A stretch of DNA of 64,000 nt from JAICUY01 sp963716585 (GCA_963716585.1 CAVQTN010000002.1:620001-684000); one strand, 5' to 3'; counted from the first letter of the stretch, positions 42,715-52,040 are shown. Translations and numbers: made by a program. The notes: generated from the letters alone by a model not told the origin.

Positions 42715-44237
42715 TGGCCGGTCTGCCGATCCTGTCGCTGGTCGTCTTCCTGCCGCTGGTCGGCGTGCTGGTGCTGCTCTTTGTGCCCGGCACGCGACTG
42801 CGTGCCATTCGCTGGATCGCCCTGCTCGCCGCGCTGGCCAGCCTGGTGGCAAGCCTGGCCCTGATTGGCTATCGGCCGGACGGCCCGGAGTTCCAGTTCA
42901 CTGAGAACCTCGAGTGGGTCCCCGCCTTCGGGATGGGCTATCGACTTGGCGTCGACGGGCTGTCGACGGTGCTGGTGCTGCTCACGACCGTGCTCAGCGC
43001 GGTCGCCATCCTCTACTCCTGGGCGCCGATCACCAAGAGCGTCAAGGAGTACTACATCAGCATGCTGCTGCTGATGGTCGGCATGCTCGGCGTCTTCGTG
43101 TCGCTGGACCTCTTCCTGTTCTACGTCTTCTGGGAGATCAGCCTCATTCCGATGTACCTGATCATCGGCATATGGGGCGGCCCACGGCGCATCTACGCGA
43201 CCATCAAGTTCGTCATCTACACGCTCGTCGGCTCCCTGCTGATGCTGGTCGCCATCCTGGCGGTCGCCATCGCGCATGCCGCGGCTGGCGGCCCGTTCAC
43301 CTTCAGCTACGTCGAGCTGCGGGGCTTTCCGTACGCCGATGGCCTCCAGGCACTGGCCTTCGGTGCCTTCTTCCTGGCGTTCGCCATCAAGGTGCCAATG
43401 TGGCCGCTGCACACATGGCTGCCCGACGCCCACGTGGAGGCTCCCACCGCGGGCTCGATCCTGCTGGCCGGCGTGCTTTTGAAGCTCGGCGGCTACGGCT
43501 TCCTGCGCTACAGCCTGCCGCTGCTGCCCGACGCGGCCAAGGCCTTCGCGCCGATCATGATCGCGCTGGCGGTGATCGCCATCCTGTATGGCGCGTTGGT
43601 CGCCATGGTGCAGCCCGACCTGAAGAAGCTGGTCGCCTACTCGAGCGTCAGCCACATGGGCTTCGTGATGCTCGGCATCTTCGTCTTCAACATGCAGGGC
43701 CTGCAGGGCGCCGTCTACCAGATGCTGGCCCACGGTGTGATTACCGGTGCTCTCTTCCTGCTCGTGGGCGTCATCTACGAACGCACCCACGATCGAGAGA
43801 TCGCCCACATGGGCGGCCTCAACGCGCGAACGCCGCACTATGCCGCCATCTTCGGCCTCTTCGTCTTCGCCAGCATCGGCCTGCCGGGCCTCGCCGGGTT
43901 CATCGGCGAGTTCCTGGTACTGCTGGGCACGTTCAACTACAACGGCTACGTGGCCGGGTTCACGATGCTGATCGTCATTGCCAGCGCGGTCTACATGCTC
44001 TGGATGTACCAGCGCATGTTCTTCGCCGTGCCCTCGGGCTGGATGCGTCGCTTCTGGCCGGCGCTCAAGGACCTGAGCCGCAACGAATGGCTGGCGCTCG
44101 CGCCACTCATCATCCTGGTGGTGGCCATGGGCGTCTACCCGGTGCTGATCCTCGATGCGGTGAGCCAGCCGGCCCAGCGCATCCTCGACGCCGTCAACGC
44201 GTCCGCTGGCCTCACCTCGCTGCGGCTGCCGTGGTGA
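42714..44237 (+). CDS. nuoM: NADH-quinone oxidoreductase subunit M
   Basis: Antiporter-like subunit (ND4), 507 residues and about 14 helices. YRLGVDGLSTVLVLLTTVLS, LFYVFWEISLIPMYLIIGIWGG (conserved membrane Glu), KVPMWPLHTWLPDAHVEAPT, KKLVAYSSVSHMGFVMLGIF. The start ATG shares its A with the nuoL stop. Confidence 0.96.
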   Translation: MAGLPILSLVVFLPLVGVLVLLFVPGTRLRAIRWIALLAALASLVASLALIGYRPDGPEFQFTENLEWVPAFGMGYRLGVDGLSTVLVLLTTVLSAVAILYSWAPITKSVKEYYISMLLLMVGMLGVFVSLDLFLFYVFWEISLIPMYLIIGIWGGPRRIYATIKFVIYTLVGSLLMLVAILAVAIAHAAAGGPFTFSYVELRGFPYADGLQALAFGAFFLAFAIKVPMWPLHTWLPDAHVEAPTAGSILLAGVLLKLGGYGFLRYSLPLLPDAAKAFAPIMIALAVIAILYGALVAMVQPDLKKLVAYSSVSHMGFVMLGIFVFNMQGLQGAVYQMLAHGVITGALFLLVGVIYERTHDREIAHMGGLNARTPHYAAIFGLFVFASIGLPGLAGFIGEFLVLLGTFNYNGYVAGFTMLIVIASAVYMLWMYQRMFFAVPSGWMRRFWPALKDLSRNEWLALAPLIILVVAMGVYPVLILDAVSQPAQRILDAVNASAGLTSLRLPW

Positions 44238-44241
44238 ACGC

Positions 44242-45705
44242 ATGACCTACCTGAACGATCTCGTCACGCTGCTGCCGGAGCTGGTCCTGGTCGTCCTGGT
44301 CCTGACGGTGATCACCGCCGACCTGTTCCTGCCCGCGCGCGACCGCTGGCTGCTGACGCCGCTCACCGTGTTCGGGCTCATCCTGGCGGCGATTGCGTGC
44401 GTGGAGGCGTGGGGCGTGAACGCCACCGTCTTCTCCGGCTTCTACCGGGTCGACGACCTCTCCGTCTTCCTGAAGATGGCGACCATGGGGATCGGCATCC
44501 TCTCGGCGCTCTTCGCCCCGGCCTACCTGCGCGCACGACGCATCCCGCTCGGTGAGTTCAGCGCGATCCTGATCTTCTCCCTGATCGGCATGTGCGTCCT
44601 CGCCAGCAGCGCGGACCTCATCACGCTGTTCATCGGCCTGGAGCTGATGGTCATGCCGTCCTACCTGCTGACCGGCCTGGCCAAGACCGACCGCTACAGC
44701 AACGAGGGCGGCCTCAAGTACTTCCTGCTCGGCAGCTTCGCCAGCGCCATCCTGCTGTTCGGCATCAGCTGGACGTACGGCCTGACCGGCACGACCCGCC
44801 TCAGCGAGATCGCCCAGGCCGTGTCGGGTGCCGAGCTGGGCCCGGCGATGCTGGTCGCGCTCGGCATGCTCACCGTGGGGGCGACCTTCAAGATCGCGGC
44901 CGTGCCGTTCCATTACTGGACGCCGGACGCATACCAGGGCGCGCCCACCCCGATCACCGGCTTCCTGTCGGTCGGCCCCAAGCTGGGTGCGTTCGCGCTC
45001 CTGATCCGGCTGTTCGCGGAGGGCCTGGGCCCGATTCGTGCCGACTGGCTGGTGGTCATGGCCATCCTGGCAGCACTGACCATGACCGGCGGCAACATCG
45101 TGGCGCTCATCCAGCGCAACGTGAAGCGGATGCTGGCCTACAGTGCCATCGCCCACAGCGGCTACATCCTGGCAGGCCTCGCCGCGTTCGCCGCCGCGGG
45201 ATCGGTGGCCGTCCAGAAGGAGTCGATCGAGTCGATCCTGTTCTACGTGGCCGGCTACTCGGTGATGAACGTGGCCGCCTTCGCGGTGGTCGGCATGCTC
45301 CAGCGCGACCAGTCGCGCTACGGTGGGCTCAACTCGTTCGCCGGGCTGGCGTCGCGCTCGCCGGGGCGTGCCGCGGCGATGGCGATCCTGCTCCTGTCGC
45401 TGACCGGCATCCCGCCGACCGTCGGCTTCTTCGCCAAGTGGTACGTCCTGCTGGCGACGGTCGACGCCGGACTTGCCTGGCTGGCGGTGCTGATCGTGCT
45501 CAACGCCGCGCTGGCGGCCTTCTACTACCTGCGCGTGATCGTCTACATGTACATGCGTGAGCCGGAGGACGAACCGGCTCCCGTCGAGGTCTCGGTGTTC
45601 GGAACGGTCGGCCTGGCGCTGAGCGTCATCGGCGTGATCGTGCTCGGCATCTTCCCCGGGGTGATCCTGGACGTGCTGAGGGTCTCAGCGGGAAGCCTGT
45701 TCTAG
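44242..45705 (+). CDS. nuoN: NADH-quinone oxidoreductase subunit N
   Basis: Antiporter-like subunit (ND2), 487 residues. LITLFIGLELMVMPSYLLTGL, EGGLKYFLLGSFASAILLFG, FHYWTPDAYQGAPTPITGFLS, VKRMLAYSAIAHSGYILAGL and LLLSLTGIPPTVGFFAKWYVL are all characteristic. Last nuo gene; the trehalose synthase gene starts 5 nt after it. Confidence 0.96.
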   Translation: MTYLNDLVTLLPELVLVVLVLTVITADLFLPARDRWLLTPLTVFGLILAAIACVEAWGVNATVFSGFYRVDDLSVFLKMATMGIGILSALFAPAYLRARRIPLGEFSAILIFSLIGMCVLASSADLITLFIGLELMVMPSYLLTGLAKTDRYSNEGGLKYFLLGSFASAILLFGISWTYGLTGTTRLSEIAQAVSGAELGPAMLVALGMLTVGATFKIAAVPFHYWTPDAYQGAPTPITGFLSVGPKLGAFALLIRLFAEGLGPIRADWLVVMAILAALTMTGGNIVALIQRNVKRMLAYSAIAHSGYILAGLAAFAAAGSVAVQKESIESILFYVAGYSVMNVAAFAVVGMLQRDQSRYGGLNSFAGLASRSPGRAAAMAILLLSLTGIPPTVGFFAKWYVLLATVDAGLAWLAVLIVLNAALAAFYYLRVIVYMYMREPEDEPAPVEVSVFGTVGLALSVIGVIVLGIFPGVILDVLRVSAGSLF

Positions 45706-45710
45706 CGCCG

Positions 45711-47342
45711 ATGGCCGGCCGTGGGAAGCGGCGACCCGTCGTCCGGCAGCCGCCTGCCCGCAAGGCGGAGCGCACCACGCCGTCCGCCTCCGAGCCATCA
45801 GCCGACTCGCCGGAAACCGCTCACCAGCTCGCCCTGGCCAAGGCTGCGACCCGCCTGCTCGGTGATCGACGGCTGCTGATCGCCACGAACCGCGGCCCGG
45901 TGACCTACGCGACCGCCGCCGACGGGACGCTGCGTCCGCGGCGCGGCAGCGGCGGTCTGGTCACGGCGCTGAGCCAGGCGAGTCGCCATGTGCCGGTCAC
46001 CTGGATCGCGGCGGCCATGACCGACGGCGACCGCCGAGCTGCGGCCGACCCGAGGCTGATCGACAGGTCGAGCCCGGACGAGGACCTGCGGCTGCGCTTC
46101 GCGGCGATCGAGCGGCCGGCGTACGAAGCGGCCTACAACGTCATCGCCAACCCGCTGCTCTGGTTCCTGCAGCACCAGATGTGGAACCTGCCCGAGCGGC
46201 CCGTGATCGACGCCGGGGTGATGCGTGCCTGGGAGAACGGCTACGTGGCGGTCAACGAGGCGTTCGCGCGCGCGCTGCTCGGCCAGGGGCGCCGCGGCGA
46301 CCCGAGCCCGCGGATCATGCTCCACGACTACCACCTGTATGTCGCCGCCGAATCCATCCGGCGTGCCCGACCAGGCGCGGTGCTGAGCCATTTCACCCAC
46401 ATCCCGTGGCCGCCCTCGTCCCTGTGGCAGGTCCTCTCGCCACCCATCCGCGAGGCGATCTGCCGCGGCCTGGTGGCGAACGACGTGGCCGGCTTCCAGA
46501 CCGATCGCTACGCCCACAATTTCCTTCGCAGCGTGGAGTCCTTCCTGCCCGAGATGGACGTCGATTACTCGGAGGGCACGGCCACTCGACCGGACGGCCA
46601 CGCGGTGCACGTTCGCGCCTACCCCATCTCGATCGACGTCGCCTCCACCCGCCAGGCTGCCGGCTCACGAGCTGCCCGACGACGGCGCGAGCAGCTGCTG
46701 GGTGCTGCGCGCGAGCAGATCGTGGTGCGCGTCGATCGGCTGGAGCCGTCGAAGAACATCCTGCGCGGGTTCGCGGCGTTCGAGGCACTGCTGGCCCGCT
46801 ACCCGCGCTACCGCGGGCGGGTCACCTTCCTGGCGTTCCTCGTCCCGTCACGCACCAACCTGCGGGAATACGGGCATTACGGCCGCCAGGTGCAGGGCGC
46901 CGTCGACCGCATCAACGCCCGCTACGGGCGCGCGGGCTATCGGCCGGTGCAGCTCTTCTATGAGAATGACTACGCGCAGGCCATGGCCGGGCTGTCGATC
47001 GCCGACGTGATCCTGGTCAACCCCCTCATCGACGGCATGAACCTCGTCGCCAAGGAGGCCGTGGTGGTCAACGACCGCCCCGGTGTGCTGGTCCTGTCGG
47101 AGACCGCGGGCGCGTACGAGCAGATGGCCGACGGCGTGCTGCCGGTGGCCCCCGCCGACGTCGTCGGAACAGCCGACGCCATGCGCATGGCCCTCGAGAT
47201 GCCGGTCGCCGAGCGCGAGGCCCGGCTCGCGCGCCTGCGCGCCGGCGTCGAGGCCCAGGACATCACCTGGTGGCTCTTCCGTCAGATGGCCGACCTGGCC
47301 GACGTCGTCGAGGGGCGCCCCAGACCGCGTCGCAGGGCCTGA
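45711..47342 (+). CDS. otsA: Trehalose-6-phosphate synthase-like glycosyltransferase (GT20)
   Basis: Joins UDP- or ADP-glucose to glucose 6-phosphate. 543 residues with a basic N-terminal tail (about 1-50). GT20 marks: LLIATNRGPVTYA, RGSGGLVTALSQ, HDYHLYVAAESIR, HFTHIPWPPSSLWQVL, FQTDRYAHNFL, VRVDRLEPSKNILRGF, NPLIDGMNLVAKEAVVV. A glucosylglycerol-phosphate synthase is the main alternative, but the convergent trehalose phosphatase next door favours OtsA. It starts 5 nt after nuoN, so it may be read through from the nuo operon. Confidence 0.88.
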   Translation: MAGRGKRRPVVRQPPARKAERTTPSASEPSADSPETAHQLALAKAATRLLGDRRLLIATNRGPVTYATAADGTLRPRRGSGGLVTALSQASRHVPVTWIAAAMTDGDRRAAADPRLIDRSSPDEDLRLRFAAIERPAYEAAYNVIANPLLWFLQHQMWNLPERPVIDAGVMRAWENGYVAVNEAFARALLGQGRRGDPSPRIMLHDYHLYVAAESIRRARPGAVLSHFTHIPWPPSSLWQVLSPPIREAICRGLVANDVAGFQTDRYAHNFLRSVESFLPEMDVDYSEGTATRPDGHAVHVRAYPISIDVASTRQAAGSRAARRRREQLLGAAREQIVVRVDRLEPSKNILRGFAAFEALLARYPRYRGRVTFLAFLVPSRTNLREYGHYGRQVQGAVDRINARYGRAGYRPVQLFYENDYAQAMAGLSIADVILVNPLIDGMNLVAKEAVVVNDRPGVLVLSETAGAYEQMADGVLPVAPADVVGTADAMRMALEMPVAEREARLARLRAGVEAQDITWWLFRQMADLADVVEGRPRPRRRA

Positions 47343-47345
47343 CGC

Positions 47346-48134
47346 CTAGAGCGCCTGGAGCAATGCCACGGCAGCGGCCGGGTCTGCGACGACGGCGTCC
47401 GCTGCCTCGCCGACGCGGGGCGGAACCTCACCGTGGCCGCCGACGGCGAGGATCGCGGCGTCTGCACCGCCGGTCCGCAGCTCGGCAGCGGCGCGGAACA
47501 TGTCGAGGTCGGTCATGTCGTCGCCGAGCACGACCAGGCCCCGCAGGCCAAAGCGCTCGGCCAGTGCCCGCAGGGCCGTCCCCTTGTCGCCCAGGCCAAG
47601 CGGCCGCAGCTCGACCGACATGCGCCCTTCGCGCAGCTCGATCGACGGCCCGGGGAGGGCCGTCTCGAGCGCCGCGATCACCTGGGTGCGCGCCGCGGCG
47701 GGATCCGGCGTCGCGCGGTAATGCACCGCGGCGGACAGCCCCTTATCCTCGACCCACACGCCGGGGACCGGCGGCACGGCAGCCAGCAGGCGCTCCAGCT
47801 CGGCGCGGTTGCCGGCCACCGCCGCGGGCCGCTTGACCTCCAACTCGCCGGGTGCCAGCCATTCGATGCCGTGGTTGCCGGCCACCCACACCTCGGACAG
47901 ACCGGTCACGCGCCGCACGTCGGCGGCCGCGCGGCCGGTGACGATGCACACGACCGCCAGGTGCCCCGCCAGAGAGCGAAGCACCTCGGCGCCGCCGGCA
48001 GCCAGGCGCGCCGCCATCGGATCGCTGACGATGGGCGAGAGCGTGCCGTCGAAGTCGACGAACAGCCCCGCCGGCGCAGTCGAGAGCGCTCGGCGAGCGA
48101 GCGTGAGTGCATCGGCCCGCGCTACATCCGTCAA
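47346..48134 (-). CDS. otsB: Trehalose-6-phosphate phosphatase (HAD superfamily)
   Basis: Dephosphorylates trehalose 6-phosphate. 262 residues. HAD motif I GLFVDFDGTLSPIV, motif II CIVTGR, the OtsB segment VWVAGNHGIEWL, and motif IV VVLGDDMTDLDMF. It converges on the synthase with a 3-nt gap. Opposite orientation means the two steps are not in one operon. Confidence 0.93.
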   Translation of the reverse strand: MTDVARADALTLARRALSTAPAGLFVDFDGTLSPIVSDPMAARLAAGGAEVLRSLAGHLAVVCIVTGRAAADVRRVTGLSEVWVAGNHGIEWLAPGELEVKRPAAVAGNRAELERLLAAVPPVPGVWVEDKGLSAAVHYRATPDPAAARTQVIAALETALPGPSIELREGRMSVELRPLGLGDKGTALRALAERFGLRGLVVLGDDMTDLDMFRAAAELRTGGADAAILAVGGHGEVPPRVGEAADAVVADPAAAVALLQAL

Positions 48135-48150
48135 TTCAGAACCCCTTTGC

Positions 48151-48156
48151 TAGACT
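48151..48156 (+). promoter_or_regulatory. -10 box (TAGACT), leaderless type
   Basis: TAGACT followed by 7 nt and GTG at 48164, with no SD; it is divergent from otsB. Confidence 0.5.
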
Positions 48157-48163
48157 CGGCCGG

Positions 48164-48880
48164 GTGAAGCGCATCCTCGCCCCCGGCCTGCTGGTGCCGT
48201 TGCTCCTGGCGGTCGCGGGCGTGTCGCTCATCATCGCCAGCCAGCTTGACCTGGATCGACCGACCGCTGTGCGAACGCTGCCGCCCATCCCGGACCCCAC
48301 CCCGACGCCCAGCGCGCTGCCGAGCGAGAGCATCAGTCCGTCCGCCAGCCCCATCCCGACGCCGGCACCGACCCTGCACTCGACCGCCAAGGCGGTCCAG
48401 ATCCAGATCGACACGTACCCCGATGACATCAACATCCCCCTGCGCAAGTCGGCCTCCAGGGCCACCGACAGCTTCCCACCCGAGGATGCCGCCTTCATTC
48501 TCAGCGGGTCGTCCGAGCCAGGGCGCGGCACGAACTCGTACATCTTCGCGCATGCGCGGGTCGGGCTCTTCCACAACCTGTGGAACGTGCAGCTGGGCGC
48601 ATTGGTCAAGATCATGATGTCGGACGGCGCCGTCCTGGCCTACCGCGTCACCGAGATCCATCCGAACGTCGCCTGCCCGGACGATCATCCGCCGAATCCA
48701 CAGCTCAACCCCGGGCCAGGTGATCTGCCACTGGCCCTCCAGGTCGCGAAGGATTGCGCCGAGGGCGGCCTGTGGACAAGCCAGGATGTCGACCACGAGC
48801 GGCTTACCCTGCAGACCAGCCAGGGCTACAACCGCAACTGGGGCGAGTTCGTCGTCATCGCCGAGCCTGCCTCCGGGTGA
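48164..48880 (+). CDS. Sortase-fold protein with Ser in place of the catalytic Cys
   Basis: A 238-residue exported protein with an N-terminal membrane segment (about 5-26), a Pro/Ser/Thr-rich stalk (about 38-72) and a sortase-like domain. The pattern YIFAHARVGLFHNLWNVQLGALVKI corresponds to the sortase GH-R...F..L..L..GD region with His130. The normally TLxTC strand reads LTLQTSQGYNRNWGEFVVIA, with Ser219 at the Cys position and an Arg (R224) shortly after. A transpeptidase relying on Cys is excluded if the sequence is right; C171 and C198 are elsewhere. GTG at 48164 fits the leaderless promoter. Confidence 0.7.
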   Translation: MKRILAPGLLVPLLLAVAGVSLIIASQLDLDRPTAVRTLPPIPDPTPTPSALPSESISPSASPIPTPAPTLHSTAKAVQIQIDTYPDDINIPLRKSASRATDSFPPEDAAFILSGSSEPGRGTNSYIFAHARVGLFHNLWNVQLGALVKIMMSDGAVLAYRVTEIHPNVACPDDHPPNPQLNPGPGDLPLALQVAKDCAEGGLWTSQDVDHERLTLQTSQGYNRNWGEFVVIAEPASG

Positions 48881-48881
48881 T

Positions 48882-50501
48882 TCAGCCGGTGGGCACGGCC
48901 GGTGATTCCGGCATCGAGGCTCCCTCGGGTCGTGGCGTCCGCCGGCCCACCAGCAGCGCCGGCAGCAGCGTGGCGATGGCCACGGCCAGCGCAATGACGA
49001 AGACGAGGTGCAGCACGTCGGCCGCCTGCTGCCGCGACCATGCCTCCAGCACATCGACCAGTGCGAGGCTGTTGCGCGGCTCGACGCCCACGAACTCCGG
49101 ATGGCCGAGGGTGGTCACCAGCGCATCGCGCCGCGCAGCATCGTTGATCAGCGCCGTCAGCTCGTCGATCCGGTTCTGGCCGATGCTGGTCAGCAACGCC
49201 AGCCCCAGGCTCATGCCCAGGGTGCGCGTGATCTGCAGCATGGCCGACGCGACGCCATAGGCTGATGCGCCCGCCGCCTCGACGGCGGCCGTGGCCCGCG
49301 GCGAGACGGTCAGCCCGAAGCCGACCCCGAACACCGCCAGGTCGCGCATCAGCCGCGGCAGGTCGGTGTCGATTCCCCAGCCGAGCGTCAGCCACAGCCC
49401 GGCGACGCCGACCAGCACGCCGCCCACTGTCGTGATCCGCTCGCCGAGCAGTGCCGAGAGGCCGCCGCCGACCACCGCGCCAGCGGCGATCGCCAGCGTC
49501 AGGGCCGTGAGCGCCAGGGCCGACTGCTGGGCGCTGCCGTTCAGCACGCGGTTGACGAAGACCGGCCCGCCGATGATGGCCGTCGCCAGCGTGTACCCGG
49601 TCAGCAGGCTGACTGCGTTCGCGGCCGAGAAGCTGCGGTCGGCGAACAAGCGCGGGTTGATGAGCGGCGCATGCAGCCGCAGCTCCAGCGCCGCGAAACC
49701 GGTGAGCCCGATCGCCGCCAGTGCGAAGCCACCGAGGATCAGGCCATCCGTCCAGCCGCGCTCCCCCGAGAGCGTCAGGGCGCCCACGCCGGCGATCAGC
49801 GCGACGGAGAGCAGCAGCGCTCCGGGAAGGTCGATCCGGGCGCGCACGCGAGGCGTCTCCACGCCGCCGGCGACGACGTAGATGAGCAGCATGGTGACGA
49901 TGGCGATCGGCACGTTCAGGAAGAAGATCCACTGCCAGGGCGCAATCTGCAGACCGGGGATCGGCAGGTGCACGTTGAGCAGGACCCACGCGCCGTAGAC
50001 CGGACCGATGGCCATCCCGACGAACGTGGCGGCGCCCTCCACGCCCAGCGCCGTGGCCCGCGCTCGCCCTGCGAACAGGTGGCTGGCCAGCGTCATCGAC
50101 AGCGGCACCAGGGCACCGCCACCGAAGCCCTGTACCACGCGCGCCGCGATCAACGCGTCGAGGCCGCGGTCCAGGCCGGCGTACGGCGCCAGGCCGGCGC
50201 CCAGGCTCCCGATGCTGAACATGAGCAGCGCGGCGACGTACAGCCGCCGAGCGCCCCACAGGTCGGCGGCGCGGCCGGCGAGCGGCATCGCGACCAGGAA
50301 CGCGAGCAGGTAGGCGTTGATGATCCAGCTCGCGCGGGCGAGGTCGGCCCAGCCGCCGAAGTCGGCCACGATCGCCGGCAGGGCAATGGCCACGACCATC
50401 AGCTCGGCACCGGCCACCAGCACGCCGAGCGATGCGGTGACAAGCACCGCCCAGGCCGCCACGGGGTGCAGCCGCACGGATGCCGCTGCCGCCGTGCTCA
50501 C
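48882..50501 (-). CDS. MFS transporter, DHA2 (14-helix drug:H+ antiporter) family
   Basis: A 539-residue exporter-like permease. First helix VLVTASLGVLVAGAELMVVAIALPAI, then INAYLLAFLVAMPLAGRAADLWGARR (motif A region), VVQGFGGGALVPLSM and about 14 hydrophobic segments. GTG at 50501 overlaps the stop of the upstream permease gene (GTGA), so it belongs to the ABC-like operon. The substrate is unknown; multidrug export is the family norm. Confidence 0.9.
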   Translation of the reverse strand: MSTAAAASVRLHPVAAWAVLVTASLGVLVAGAELMVVAIALPAIVADFGGWADLARASWIINAYLLAFLVAMPLAGRAADLWGARRLYVAALLMFSIGSLGAGLAPYAGLDRGLDALIAARVVQGFGGGALVPLSMTLASHLFAGRARATALGVEGAATFVGMAIGPVYGAWVLLNVHLPIPGLQIAPWQWIFFLNVPIAIVTMLLIYVVAGGVETPRVRARIDLPGALLLSVALIAGVGALTLSGERGWTDGLILGGFALAAIGLTGFAALELRLHAPLINPRLFADRSFSAANAVSLLTGYTLATAIIGGPVFVNRVLNGSAQQSALALTALTLAIAAGAVVGGGLSALLGERITTVGGVLVGVAGLWLTLGWGIDTDLPRLMRDLAVFGVGFGLTVSPRATAAVEAAGASAYGVASAMLQITRTLGMSLGLALLTSIGQNRIDELTALINDAARRDALVTTLGHPEFVGVEPRNSLALVDVLEAWSRQQAADVLHLVFVIALAVAIATLLPALLVGRRTPRPEGASMPESPAVPTG

Positions 50502-51203
50502 AGATCGGCCTGCTGCATGAACGCCGCGGCGCCGGCGGTCAGCATCCCGATGGCCACCAGGCCGCTGCCGATCGACTCCAGGGCCAGGCCGATGGGCCGA
50601 TCCACCGACGGGAGGTCGGCGAGGAGGGCGAAGCCGCCGCTGGGCAGCGCCGTCGAGGCCGGTAGCAGGACGGTGACCACGGCGGCGCCCACCGCGAGCA
50701 GCCCGGTCAACAGCGCGGCGCGCCAGGGCGGGAGCAGCGTCCCGAGCATCAGTCCCAGGCTCACCGCCGCCAGGGCTACCGACCGCCGAGCCTGTCACCG
50801 CCAGGCTGAACGACGCGGGCGATAGGGAGCTGCCGAGCTCCACCGACAGCGTCAGCCAGGCCACGGAGGCAGAGGCGACCAGCCCCAGCAGCAGCGGCGG
50901 GACAAAGGCCGCCAGCCAGGCCAGCAGCAGGGAGCTGCGGGACACGGCGCGCGCCGCCAGCCATGCCGCGGAACCGTCGCGACGGTCGGCGCTGATCGCA
51001 TGCGCCGCTGCTGCCGCGGCAACGATGGCCGCGGCGGCCAGGGCGACGGCATACGTGGTGCTGCCGTGGCCGGCAAGCGTGGATGCCGACGCGAGCACCA
51101 CCGCGAGTGCGCTGGCCAGCAGGGAGCCCAGGATCAGCAGCAGCCGGAAGCTGATCCACAGCTCGCGCAGGTCAAGGGCGATGAGCCGCATGAATCCGGT
51201 CAA
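50498..51203 (-). CDS. ABC-transporter permease-like membrane protein, one net +1 frameshift
   Basis: About 235 residues if repaired, with six likely membrane helices. The first part reads MRLIALDLRELWISFRLLLILGSLL, AISADRRDGSAAWLAARAVSR, SSLSPASFSLAVTG. Near 50775-50785 the frame shifts by one base into SVALAAVSLGLMLGTLLPPW and ends MLTAGAAAFMQQADL. The start is TTG at 51203 overlapping the ATPase stop (TTGA) or ATG at 51191. Coupled on both sides, so a three-gene operon: ATPase, permease, MFS exporter. Confidence 0.7.
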
Positions 51204-51976
51204 CCGGCACGAGGCAGCGCAGCGAACGCCTCGATGCCGCTCATCGAGAGCTGCAGGCCGCGGCTCTCAAAATCACGCACCGAGGCGTTGAGCGCCACGC
51301 GGCCCTCCCTGAGCAGGACCACCCGGTTCGCCAGGCCCGCCTCGCTCGATGGGTAGCGGCTCGCCAGGATCACCGTCTGGCGCGGCGCCACGAGCCCCAG
51401 CAGACGCGTCCGCTCCAGCGGATCGATGGCGCGCAGCGGCTCATCCAGGAGCAGGACCTCGGGCTCGGTCAGCTGTGCCGCAGCCAGCGCGGCGCGTTCG
51501 ACGACGGCTGGGCCGCCGCGGCGCATCGGCCGATCGGCCACGTCGAGCAGCCCATAGCGTTCCAGTGCGGCTTCCACCAGACGCCGCTGTGACTGCCCAC
51601 GCTCGACGGGGGCGAGGGCGCAGGCCAGCTGCAGCGCCTCGCGCGGTGAAAGCCAGTCATGAATCGTGGCGTCAGGACCGACATAGCCGACGCGCCGAGT
51701 CCAGCCGGACGGCCCGCCACTCGACAGCCCGGCCAGCATGAGGCGGCCGTCGTCCAATCGCGCGATGCCAGCCAGGATGCGCAGTAGCAGCGAGGCGGAA
51801 GCCTCCGGTCGCGAAACGAGCAGCAGCCGCGCGCCGACCGGCACGGCAAGGTCGATGCCGCTCAGCAGCGGTGCGCCGCGCACCGAGCGACGCACGCCCT
51901 CGCAGCGCACCGCGGCCGGGTGCAGGAGACGAACCGAGCGTGAGGCCCACAGCGCATCGGGCGTCGAGGTCGTCAC
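51200..51976 (-). CDS. ABC-ATPase homologue with degenerate Walker A
   Basis: A 258-residue ABC ATPase-like protein. Strands and spacing match (VRCEGVRRSVRGAPLLSGIDLAV), but the P-loop GxNGAGKST is replaced by SRPEASASLLLRILAG, with no Gly-Lys-Ser/Thr. The signature LSGGQ is also altered (MRRGGPAVVERAALAAAQL). Walker B is intact (EVLLLDEPLRAIDP) and a switch-like VILASRYPSSEAG follows. ATP hydrolysis looks impaired. It may act as a structural partner of another ATPase. Confidence 0.75.
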   Translation of the reverse strand: MTTSTPDALWASRSVRLLHPAAVRCEGVRRSVRGAPLLSGIDLAVPVGARLLLVSRPEASASLLLRILAGIARLDDGRLMLAGLSSGGPSGWTRRVGYVGPDATIHDWLSPREALQLACALAPVERGQSQRRLVEAALERYGLLDVADRPMRRGGPAVVERAALAAAQLTEPEVLLLDEPLRAIDPLERTRLLGLVAPRQTVILASRYPSSEAGLANRVVLLREGRVALNASVRDFESRGLQLSMSGIEAFAALPRAG

Positions 51977-52026
51977 GCGGGCAATCTAGCACGCCGCCTT
52001 GACGGTTCCGGCCGCCCTGGATACCA

Positions 52027-52040
52027 TAAGCATCCGCTTA
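52027..52040. promoter_or_regulatory. Inverted repeat TAAGC-ATCC-GCTTA, candidate ArsR operator
   Basis: A 5-bp inverted repeat inside an AT-rich 50-nt stretch between the divergent ATPase and arsR-family genes. A partial direct repeat, ATAAgcATCCGC / ATAAATCCGC, overlaps it. Placement fits autoregulation. Confidence 0.45.

Noticed and set aside
45711..47342. Glucosylglycerol-phosphate synthase instead of OtsA
   Set aside because: Cannot be excluded by sequence alone, but the adjacent trehalose phosphatase makes OtsA the simpler call.
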